64,000 nucleotides of DNA from Glaciecola siphonariae (GTDB lineage: Bacteria; Pseudomonadota; Gammaproteobacteria; Enterobacterales; Alteromonadaceae): positions 186,001-250,000 of the forward strand of contig NZ_JBHSGU010000005.1 in assembly GCF_042652645.1 (NCBI RefSeq), read 5' to 3'. The notes under the pieces were generated by a model that worked only from the letters and a program-made list of their open reading frames with translations, was not told where the DNA came from and made no database searches. Both the position numbers and the translations under genes were made by a program. Below, one piece after another: positions 17,978 to 24,885 of this stretch; position 1 is the stretch's first letter, and every line of letters starts with the position of its first letter.

Positions 17978-19657
17978 ATGTCACTACAATCTCTCCGGCT
18001 GGCGCTATCACAACCGAGTACGTCCGTGCAGCTTTGCCTTGTGGGGCTGGCGGGTGGGCTAATATCCGCCTTTGTGATTATTCTCTTTCGCTGGCTGTTG
18101 TCATTATCGCACGTGTTTATGCTCGACGGAATTGGCAATTATGCAGCCCTTGTACCTGAATACCGTCTAGCGCTTCCTATAGTCGCGGTTTGTTTCATTA
18201 TTGTCGTAGCAAAACTCACCGGATTTAAACACTACCGGATGGGCATTCCCTTTGTTATTCACAGGGTAAAGCAGTTCTATGGGCACATTCCCATGCGCAC
18301 CACCATCAACCAGTTTTTTGGCGGTTTATTCGCCCTCGCCAGCGGCTTTGTTGTGGGCAAAGAAGGACCCACCGTTCATTTGGCCGCGTGGGCCAGTCAT
18401 CTCGTAGGCCATTGGCTCAGTGCCCCCTTTAACAGCCTGCGTATACTCGCCGGATGCGGTATCGCAGCAGGTATATCAGCGGCTTTTAATACGCCTCTGG
18501 CCGCCGTAATTTTCGTAATGGAAGTTGTGTTACGCGAATACAAAGTGCATATTTTTATTCCGGTCATGCTTTCGGCCGCGTGTGGGTCGGTATTAACCCG
18601 CGCCGTTTTTGGCGATGTAAGTGAACTGAGTTTTTTAAGCTTTACGCCTGTACCGGTACAGCAACTTCCCTTTTTAGTACTTATGGGTATTGTTATTGGC
18701 GTCGCGGCATCTCAATTTAACCGTCAGTTAATGTGGCTCATGCGCTTGTTTAGGCCGGTTAACATGATGGGCCGATTATTCATTGCGGCGTTCGTCACCG
18801 GCATAGCTGGGTATTCTATGCCTCAAGCCATGGGCGCTGAATTTATAAACGTATACCATTTTATCAATAGCGAATTTACAATGCAGGGGCTGATGCTCTT
18901 GCTTTTCGTCAAATTTGCGCTGGCGATAGTTGCCATTGGATTAGGCGTGCCCGGCGGCATTATCGGTGCGGTTATGGTGATTGGTATGTTGCTTGGCTTA
19001 TTACTTATGCAGCTCATGCAGCCTATTATGCCTTTGATGGAACAAGACATGACGACAACCTACGCCCTGCTGGGCTTAGCCGGTTTTTTAGCCTCAGTGC
19101 TGCATGCGCCCATGGCTGCCTTGACCGCCGCAATGGAGCTTGCGGCCAGCCCTCAAGCAGTTTTGCCTTCTATTATTGTGATTGTGAGCGCCTACGTTAC
19201 CGCCAAACAAATGTGCAATAACAGGTCGGTGTTTATCCAGCAGCTTGAGTACCAAGGATTGCCCTATACCACTTCAGTGATAAGAGATGTACTTCAACAA
19301 ACTGGCGTAATGGCAATGATGAAAACCGATATAAAGGTGTTTAAGTTTGCCGCCGACAAAGCGCTTTATGACCATCTTCAAGAGCATCCCGAGCAAACGC
19401 TAATAAATCAGACCTCTGATCATCTTTCATCTTGTCAAATTGTTGAGCTAAACGTGAGTTTACAAGAGAATGAAAGCGCCTTAAGCATGCAAGACACTCA
19501 AGTGCTCAGTCAGCAGCATACCCTTGCCGATGTATACGACGCCTTGCAAACTCGTCGTCAAGGGGCGGTGATTATTAGTGGATTAGACGGCAAAGAAATA
19601 TGCGGCGTGATCACGTGGAATATGGTGCATAATTACATGCAGCGTCAGCAACATTAA
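17978..19657 (+). CDS. ClC-family chloride channel/exchanger, divergent
   Basis: ClC-fold membrane protein of 559 residues with about 11-12 TM segments and a C-terminal soluble region (about 430-559) that looks like a degenerate CBS pair. The gating glutamate is present in GKEGP (127-131, Glu129), and NTPLAAVIFVMEVVL aligns with the helix that carries the internal glutamates. However, the GSGIP filter is replaced by RMGIP (88-91), the inner proton glutamate position appears to be Val183 (ME-V instead of EE), and the filter Tyr aligns with Phe in NRSVF. Anion selectivity and coupling may therefore differ from E. coli ClcA. Confidence 0.88.
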   Translation: MSLQSLRLALSQPSTSVQLCLVGLAGGLISAFVIILFRWLLSLSHVFMLDGIGNYAALVPEYRLALPIVAVCFIIVVAKLTGFKHYRMGIPFVIHRVKQFYGHIPMRTTINQFFGGLFALASGFVVGKEGPTVHLAAWASHLVGHWLSAPFNSLRILAGCGIAAGISAAFNTPLAAVIFVMEVVLREYKVHIFIPVMLSAACGSVLTRAVFGDVSELSFLSFTPVPVQQLPFLVLMGIVIGVAASQFNRQLMWLMRLFRPVNMMGRLFIAAFVTGIAGYSMPQAMGAEFINVYHFINSEFTMQGLMLLLFVKFALAIVAIGLGVPGGIIGAVMVIGMLLGLLLMQLMQPIMPLMEQDMTTTYALLGLAGFLASVLHAPMAALTAAMELAASPQAVLPSIIVIVSAYVTAKQMCNNRSVFIQQLEYQGLPYTTSVIRDVLQQTGVMAMMKTDIKVFKFAADKALYDHLQEHPEQTLINQTSDHLSSCQIVELNVSLQENESALSMQDTQVLSQQHTLADVYDALQTRRQGAVIISGLDGKEICGVITWNMVHNYMQRQQH

Positions 19658-19682
19658 TTGACATTTTTTACTGGAGAAAACA

Positions 19683-20111
19683 GTGAGCATACTCTGGCTT
19701 AAGGCCTTTCACGTATTTTTTATGATTGCATGGATGGCGGGCATATTTTACTTGCCTCGTTTATTTGTTTATCACGCCGATACTGAGGTACAAGCCGTAA
19801 AAGACCAATTTAAGGTCATGGAGCGCAGACTCTGGCTTTTTATCACGCCGTTTGCCCTGCTAACGTTAATTCTAGGCGCCATTATAATGTATATATACGG
19901 GACTGACTGGCTCAAAGCTAGCGGATGGCTGCACGCAAAGCTCAGCATTGTTGCGCTATTTTATGTCTACCATATGTATCTATGGCACCTAGTAAAAGTG
20001 TTTGCTCGCGACGCGAATACTCACAGCCCTAAATTTTATCGCTTTCTAAATGAAGCACCAGTACTTGCCTTATTAGCAATAGTTATTCTGGCCGTTCTTA
20101 AGCCTTTTTAG
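19683..20111 (+). CDS. hemJ: HemJ, protoporphyrinogen IX oxidase
   Basis: Four-TM protein of 142 residues of the HemJ/UPF0093 family, which oxidises protoporphyrinogen IX to protoporphyrin IX in bacteria lacking HemG and HemY. Conserved features: LWLKAFHVFFMIAWMAGIFYLPRLFVYH with the family His and Arg, and GWLHAKLSIVALFYVYHMY with the functional Lys and His region. The start is GTG 19683, with GGAG 6 nt upstream. It follows the ClC gene by 25 bp and is closed by a clear terminator. Confidence 0.94.
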   Translation: MSILWLKAFHVFFMIAWMAGIFYLPRLFVYHADTEVQAVKDQFKVMERRLWLFITPFALLTLILGAIIMYIYGTDWLKASGWLHAKLSIVALFYVYHMYLWHLVKVFARDANTHSPKFYRFLNEAPVLALLAIVILAVLKPF

Positions 20112-20118
20112 CATACAA

Positions 20119-20144
20119 AAAAGCCCGGTGACTACCGGGCTTTT
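20119..20144 (+). terminator. Intrinsic terminator after hemJ (usable in both directions)
   Basis: Perfect 11-bp stem AAAAGCCCGGT / ACCGGGCTTTT with a GACT loop. The flanking A and T runs make it a bidirectional terminator between convergent hemJ and the PEP-CTERM-like gene. Confidence 0.93.
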
Positions 20145-20162
20145 GATGATATCGAATGACAA

Positions 20163-20828
20163 TTATTTGCGCATTTTTCTTAAACCAAACGCAACTAGCG
20201 CTAGGCCGAACAGCGAAAACACACCTGGAGCGCTAACTGCGTCAACCGCCGCTTGGCTTACACCAGTAGTAAAGTTATCCCATCTAGTAATACCGCCTGG
20301 ATCCGTACCGCCCACACGTAAAGACGAAATAAACGTTGTTGGAGCAAAGATAACGCCAAAGAACTCTGTACGCCCAGAACCGGCAACAGATGTGAAGTTA
20401 AATGTTGTCTCTTCTAAGGTAAGTGCGTCGGTTAATGTGAGGCTCATCTCGCCGCCGTCATTGTCTAATACGTCAAATCCAACCGCATTTACGGGTGCAG
20501 GAAAAACCACATCAAATTGGATGAGCGGCGCGCCGCCTCTTGACCCACGAATTCGATCTGAGTCGGCTGTAATTGAACTTCCATTGCCAGTATCAGAATA
20601 AACGTTGCCGAAAGCTGATGTGATAGGACTGCCGCCACTGATATTATCTAAATCGTCGATATCAAAAGAAAAGAGCTCAGCTTCCCACGCTGCGCGAGCC
20701 TCTGCAACTGTAAGAGGAACCTCTGTGGTGTTAAAACTTGAACCTTGAAAAAGTAACGCTGCGTTTGCGCTTGCTGCAAATAAGGCTGATGCAAACAAAC
20801 CTGCGAGCGTGATTGTGGTACGTTTCAT
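20163..20828 (-). CDS. Secreted protein with PEP-CTERM-like sorting signal
   Basis: A 221-residue exported protein: Sec signal (MKRTTITLAGLFASALFAASANA), a beta-rich body with FNTTEVPLTVAEARAAWEAEL and VNAVGFDVLDNDGG, as in PEP-CTERM-associated lectin/jelly-roll-like proteins, and a C-terminal tripartite tail SAPGVFSLFGLALVAFGLR then basic KMRK. The tail has the PEP-CTERM layout but with SAPG in place of the usual PEP. Such proteins are processed by an exosortase in exopolysaccharide-producing bacteria; no exosortase is in this window. Confidence 0.8.
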   Translation of the reverse strand: MKRTTITLAGLFASALFAASANAALLFQGSSFNTTEVPLTVAEARAAWEAELFSFDIDDLDNISGGSPITSAFGNVYSDTGNGSSITADSDRIRGSRGGAPLIQFDVVFPAPVNAVGFDVLDNDGGEMSLTLTDALTLEETTFNFTSVAGSGRTEFFGVIFAPTTFISSLRVGGTDPGGITRWDNFTTGVSQAAVDAVSAPGVFSLFGLALVAFGLRKMRK

Positions 20829-21187
20829 TATATGCTTCTCCGTGCTAATAATAATGAGTGGTGAATTTAAATTTCACGTAAACAAGAACCGTGCCATTAA
20901 AAATAATACAATTAATTCAATAGCTTATCTGATATTTTGACCAAGTGAAAACTCATCTGTAAAATTATTCGACAGGGATTATGAAAAAATGAGCTCACTA
21001 TTTAGACGCTTGTACCGACGCGGCCAATCATTCTTTAAAATCGATGGCCTTACGGAGTGAATGGTGGTGATTAAGCATTGCGCATCGCGCCGACTCGCTT
21101 TTAACAAATGTTTAAAAAGGAATTTGCAGCATGCACCGGGCGAAGGTATAACAAGATAAGTTAAAACAAGTTAAGTTAAAACAAAGT
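20829..21187. other. Intergenic region between divergent PEP-CTERM-like and DUF1648 genes
   Basis: About 360 bp without a convincing ORF. TAAGTTAAAACAA is repeated directly with 15-bp period just before the DUF1648 start (21157-21184). No terminator or RNA gene was recognised; promoters for both flanking genes must lie here. Confidence 0.5.
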
Positions 21188-21700
21188 ATGCTAAAACCAA
21201 CCAAGCTAGAAAAAACCAAACTTATTTTTTGGGTGAGCCTTTTTGTAAGCATAGCTTGTTTTATTGGCGGCTATGCAGTCTCTCCCGAACAAGTAGCCAT
21301 TCACTTTGGTGCAGACGGCTCAGTTAACAATACATCCTCTAGCTTTACTCTCTTGCTGATTTGGCTAGCGGTCACCTTATTTGCAGTTTTACCCCTTTAT
21401 CTTATCGCTATTTCGATAAAAAAATTTCCAGAAGACAGCGTTAACTTACCCAATAAAGCGTTTTGGTTCGCAGAAGAAAACAAGGCAGAAGCGTTTCGAA
21501 GATTAGAAGCTTGCTTAATTAACTTTGCCAGCGCCACAACCTTATTCCTTGCAGCTGTGTCTATATTGGTAAGCCTAGCCAATCAAGACTCTGTGCCGCA
21601 GTTGAACATGACTTTTTTGAGCTCAGTTGTAGGCGTGTTTTTAGGCTATTTAATAGTGTGGACATTTCAACTGTTCAAAATGTTTAAAGTGCCGGTTTAA
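21188..21700 (+). CDS. DUF1648-type membrane protein
   Basis: A 170-residue integral membrane protein with about four TM helices (17-36, 53-73, 112-130, 142-162). The segment YAVSPEQVAIHFGADGSVNN matches the DUF1648 signature (P-x-x-V-x-x-HF-x-x-x-G), known from SdpI-like immunity/signalling proteins and many uncharacterised membrane proteins. It stands alone on the + strand. Function unknown. Confidence 0.7.
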   Translation: MLKPTKLEKTKLIFWVSLFVSIACFIGGYAVSPEQVAIHFGADGSVNNTSSSFTLLLIWLAVTLFAVLPLYLIAISIKKFPEDSVNLPNKAFWFAEENKAEAFRRLEACLINFASATTLFLAAVSILVSLANQDSVPQLNMTFLSSVVGVFLGYLIVWTFQLFKMFKVPV

Positions 21701-21735
21701 TGTGTTGCCTCGTAATTAAATTACTACGTAAACCA

Positions 21736-22377
21736 CTACGCTGGCGACTTAGGGTCTTGTCTAAACGTTTCAAACTGATTGGGTAAAAAAGCGGCTAAGC
21801 GCCCTGAAATAGAGACATATTGCAGTAATGTACTTTCAAGTGATTGTGCGATTAGCGGCAGCTTTTTTTCGAGCTCTGGCTCTGCACGTGCATGAGCCTG
21901 TTCAATGGCGGCTCGAGGGTCGGCAAAGGTTGAAAACACCAATAAGCAGTGTTTAAGGTCTTTTGCAAAAGCGGGGGCTTCAGCTGGTTTTGCTTGCTGC
22001 ATATGTCGCCATGCGCTTGCCCAAAGCTTTTCTAAGGACTGATGCGCTAACATCACGCCCGCACAATAATCCTGTAAAGGGGCAGAATTGCTTGGCCCGT
22101 CATATTGAGCATAGTCAGGCACATGCAGCTGATTTTCTTTCATTTGCGCGAGGGTGTGCTTAAAAAAACCAAACAAATGTTCAAATATCTCATCGATTTG
22201 CTTGGCGCTTGCCCCTTGTGACTGCGCGATATCGCCTAGTGTCCATGGCAACCAAGTGTCTGGCAATGGAATATCGGGAGATGCGCATGCACCCGTGATT
22301 GCGCCCTCTACAAAATATCGAGAGCGAAGGTATTGAGCATGTTCTGGATGTGCGTATAGGGCTAGTAAATTCATCAA
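21736..22377 (-). CDS. UPF0149 (YecA/YgfB-like) family protein
   Basis: A 213-residue soluble, helical protein. YFVEGAITGACASPDIPLPDTWLPWTLG resembles the YxxGxLTAxxCxPxxxxPxxWLP signature of UPF0149 proteins, and QDYCAGVMLAHQSLEKLW matches their second motif (W-x-x-G-F/Y). Function of the family is poorly known. No SEC-C zinc tail is present. It is divergent from the Nramp-like gene. Confidence 0.65.
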   Translation of the reverse strand: MMNLLALYAHPEHAQYLRSRYFVEGAITGACASPDIPLPDTWLPWTLGDIAQSQGASAKQIDEIFEHLFGFFKHTLAQMKENQLHVPDYAQYDGPSNSAPLQDYCAGVMLAHQSLEKLWASAWRHMQQAKPAEAPAFAKDLKHCLLVFSTFADPRAAIEQAHARAEPELEKKLPLIAQSLESTLLQYVSISGRLAAFLPNQFETFRQDPKSPA

Positions 22378-22451
22378 TATTTAGGCTGTAAACCAACAAA
22401 AGAGCGTGTCATGATAGCGCAATACCGCTTGATCACCAAAGGAGTCTCGCT

Positions 22452-23651
22452 TTGCGCGCTGCAATCAAAGGCATCATCATCACTGCTGCATTTATCGGCC
22501 CCGGCACGCTTACTACCGCCTCATTAGTCGGTGCTCAGCTAGGCTATCAGCTTGTTTGGGCCTTGGTTTTTGCGCTTTTTGCAACCTGCGTTTTGCAAGA
22601 AATGGCCTCACGCTTGGGCTCAGTAACCGGCAAAGGCCTGTCAGAATCAATCTTATTGCTTTACAACAAACGTGCTTGGAAATGGTTTGCCAGTGCGTTA
22701 ATTTGCATTGCCATTGGTGTAGGCAATGCCGCCTATGAGGGTGGTAACCTAACCGGCGCAGGCCTAGGGTTGAGCGCTAGCTTTGGCGGCAGTATAGCCA
22801 TGTGGTCGCTGGCGCTAGGTGTCATTGCCGCGCTACTGCTAATCAGCAATCAACATAAGCTAATTGAGGGCTTATTAATTGCTCTGGTTGCGTTAATGAG
22901 TTTGGTCTTTATTAGTTTGATGTTTATAGCTGGTTTAGATTTATCCGCCTTGTACGAGGGAATTACCCTTGAGCAAGGGCTATTTAGTGACTATGCCCTG
23001 CTCCTCGCAATCATTGGTACCACGATTGTGCCATACAACTTATTTCTGCATGCAGGACTTAGCGCTAAAGACAGCAGTGCAAATGGCGCAGGTGATGGGT
23101 CAAACCAAGGTAGCGGCAAGACTGGTTTATTTGCCACAATTGGTTTAGGAGGTTTGGTCACTTTTGCCGTGATGTCGTCTGCAGCAACCGCCTTTTTTGC
23201 CACGGGTATTGCGATGGACCGCAACAACATCGCTAATCAACTGGCTCCTTTATTGGGCGACAATGCCAGCTTATTTTTCGCCTTAGGCTTATTTGCCGCT
23301 GGGCTCAGTAGCGCAATCACTGCACCGCTTGCGGCCAGTTACGCTATTTCGGGCTTATTCGCTTGGCGTGCCGAGCTTAGCGACTGGCGTTTTAAAGGCC
23401 TGAGCTTGGCTATTATTGCGGTGGGTGTATTGGTATCGGTATCAGGTGCAAAGCCCTTTGCAGTAATTGTGCTAGCCCAAGCTGCCAATGCCTTATTACT
23501 ACCCATCTCAGCCATATTGCTTCTGGTGGTGTGCAACAACAGCAACATGATGCAAAGCGCTAAAAACACAGCGCTTAATAATGTGGCTGCTATCGTGGTG
23601 ATATTAACAGTAGTGCTTTTGGCAGCGTATAAATTGCTTACCTTGCTTTAA
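22452..23651 (+). CDS. Nramp-family transporter lacking canonical metal-site residues
   Basis: A 399-residue, 11-TM LeuT-fold protein of the Nramp family (COG1914). The TM1 and following loop, GPGTLTTASLVGAQLGYQLVW and EMASRLGSVTGKGLSE, clearly align with MntH. But the TM1 metal motif DPGN is GPGT (residues 16-19) and the TM6 MPHN is VPYN (193-196), so the Asp, Asn and Met ligands of Mn/Fe transporters are all missing. The substrate may not be Mn or Fe. The start is TTG 22452 with GGAG 7 nt upstream. Confidence 0.87.
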   Translation: MRAAIKGIIITAAFIGPGTLTTASLVGAQLGYQLVWALVFALFATCVLQEMASRLGSVTGKGLSESILLLYNKRAWKWFASALICIAIGVGNAAYEGGNLTGAGLGLSASFGGSIAMWSLALGVIAALLLISNQHKLIEGLLIALVALMSLVFISLMFIAGLDLSALYEGITLEQGLFSDYALLLAIIGTTIVPYNLFLHAGLSAKDSSANGAGDGSNQGSGKTGLFATIGLGGLVTFAVMSSAATAFFATGIAMDRNNIANQLAPLLGDNASLFFALGLFAAGLSSAITAPLAASYAISGLFAWRAELSDWRFKGLSLAIIAVGVLVSVSGAKPFAVIVLAQAANALLLPISAILLLVVCNNSNMMQSAKNTALNNVAAIVVILTVVLLAAYKLLTLL

Positions 23652-23729
23652 TCGTGGGTAATGTGCCTGATTAGCAAGCTGTATTGACCGACCAACTCCG
23701 TACTCAAGCTCTGCCGAGCTTCACCATGT

Positions 23730-24095
23730 TTAAAATAGATTTTTAGATTTAGATGTCAATATAACCCGACCCACCAAAGCAAGTATTAAAACAAAGCCTC
23801 CGATGACCATTGCATCTGGGTCAGACATTTCGCTCAGGGACAAGCCTCTCTTTGTTAAATACAAAAACATCACTGAACATGGCAGCAATAAAAAAATGTA
23901 AAGCGCGTATGCTTTATTTTTATAAACGGCAACGAGGTAGACTATGCAAAGCACTATTATGCCCAATAAGATGGCTGGAGGTGGGTAGTTAGTAGTTTGA
24001 TTTTGCGGCTCTAGGCCCAAAAAAAGCAGATAGCTCACACCTAAAATACAAGCGATACTGAGTACAACGGTTGAGATTATTACAGAGTATTTCAT
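23730..24095 (-). CDS. Small membrane protein downstream of two leader-bearing peptides; possible immunity protein
   Basis: A 121-residue hydrophobic protein with four predicted TM helices (4-24, 41-60, 67-85, 95-115) and a short basic tail (LTSKSKNLF). ATG 24095 is chosen because AGGA lies at proper spacing; a TTG 24 nt upstream overlaps a hairpin. No family recognised. It is third in a minus-strand set after two small precursors with double-glycine-type leaders, separated by 40 bp holding a short hairpin. Small multi-TM proteins in this place are often bacteriocin immunity proteins; this is inference from position only. Confidence 0.6.
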   Translation of the reverse strand: MKYSVIISTVVLSIACILGVSYLLFLGLEPQNQTTNYPPPAILLGIIVLCIVYLVAVYKNKAYALYIFLLLPCSVMFLYLTKRGLSLSEMSDPDAMVIGGFVLILALVGRVILTSKSKNLF

Positions 24096-24108
24096 AAAAT
24101 TCCTAAAG

Positions 24109-24127
24109 AGGACGCACAAGGCGTCCT
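24109..24127 (-). terminator. Intercistronic hairpin, weak terminator candidate
   Basis: Perfect 7-bp stem AGGACGC/GCGTCCT with a 5-nt loop between the second peptide gene and the small membrane protein. Only CTTT follows on the minus strand, so partial termination or mRNA protection is more likely than a full stop. Confidence 0.5.
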
Positions 24128-24135
24128 AAATTTGA

Positions 24136-24315
24136 TTAGCTATATATTGCCATGAAACCGCCAGCAATTGCACCTATGCCCGCACCTACACCTAAGGCTG
24201 TAGCAGCTCCGCCTGCAGTTATTGTGGTTGGTGCAAACATTGCCATTGCAACCGGCGCTAAAAATAAAAAGCCACCGCTGGTCATTTCTGTTTCGTGAAC
24301 ACTTAATTCAGTCAT
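24136..24315 (-). CDS. Putative double-glycine leader peptide precursor (bacteriocin-like)
   Basis: A 59-residue precursor. The leader MTELSVHETEMTSGG has the acidic, hydrophobic-spaced form and terminal Gly-Gly (14-15) cut by C39-peptidase ABC exporters. The 44-residue core FLFLAPVAMAMF... is hydrophobic and Gly/Ala-rich with overlapping GxxxG motifs (42-46, 44-48, 48-52), as in class IIb two-peptide bacteriocins. ATG 24315 is preceded by GGGAGG at 7-nt spacing. A partner precursor sharing the MTEL start lies 15 bp upstream. No C39 exporter is in the window. Bacteriocin activity is inferred. Confidence 0.65.
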   Translation of the reverse strand: MTELSVHETEMTSGGFLFLAPVAMAMFAPTTITAGGAATALGVGAGIGAIAGGFMAIYS

Positions 24316-24330
24316 ATTCAAGCCTCCCTA

Positions 24331-24468
24331 TTATTTTAGAGTATTGTAAGTAGCAATGCCGCTAAACGTCGCTGCAAATACAGCTAACTCACCGTAAACT
24401 GCAATGGCCAAAAAAAGTGGAACCCGACCGCTTACTTCACTCGTTTGATTGATTTGTAATTCAGTCAT
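24331..24468 (-). CDS. Putative second leader peptide precursor (bacteriocin-like partner)
   Basis: A 45-residue ORF. ATG 24468 is preceded by AAGGAAAG. The leader MTELQINQTSEVSGR parallels that of the next gene (same MTEL start, acidic residue before a Gly pair position) but ends Gly-Arg rather than Gly-Gly. The 30-residue core is hydrophobic (VPLFLAIAVYGELAVF...) and ends with a polar YNTLK tail. Two adjacent small peptides with related leaders suggest a two-component peptide. A weakness is the imperfect cleavage motif. Confidence 0.55.
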   Translation of the reverse strand: MTELQINQTSEVSGRVPLFLAIAVYGELAVFAATFSGIATYNTLK

Positions 24469-24885
24469 AATACTTTCCTTGTAGTTAATGCTTATAGTTA
24501 ATTAAAAAATATCGAGTTTGAAAACAAATTTGTTTGTATTTTTACAAAGGTTATCTCCTCTCGACGTGTCCTTTTTAATCTGAATGTCCTAGGCGTGTAT
24601 ACCGCACAAAAATATTGATTGTTGATAAAGAGTATTTTTGCCTAAAACTAACTCATAGACCGCTAGAAAACTAAATCATTGAGTTAAAGTCTTTGGCATT
24701 CTCTCAAGCAATCTGCCTTTTGGCTCTAATCCTTTAGTTGGCTCAACAAATACTGCGGTGTGATTACTGCGTTTTGATGATTAGCAACAATCCGAAAAAG
24801 TCGGCGCCGAGCCACCTAGTTATTTTATCGTCTTTCGTCTAATATGGATGCAACAACAAATAATTTACATTTGTGAGTGAGCACC
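24469..24885. other. Intergenic region between the small-peptide cluster and the tricorn-like protease gene
   Basis: About 415 AT-rich bases between divergent genes. A perfect 14-bp palindrome AAACAAATTTGTTT lies at 24522-24535, about 55 bp upstream of the first peptide ATG, and could be an operator or part of the promoter. TAATAT at 24839-24844 may be a -10 for the protease gene. Minus-strand ATGs further up hit stops at once, so no third precursor is present. Confidence 0.45.

Noticed and set aside
20128..20601. 157-codon plus-strand ORF opposite the PEP-CTERM-like gene
   Set aside because: The minus-strand frame has a signal peptide, sorting tail and proper start; the opposite frame has no domain pattern and begins inside the terminator flank.
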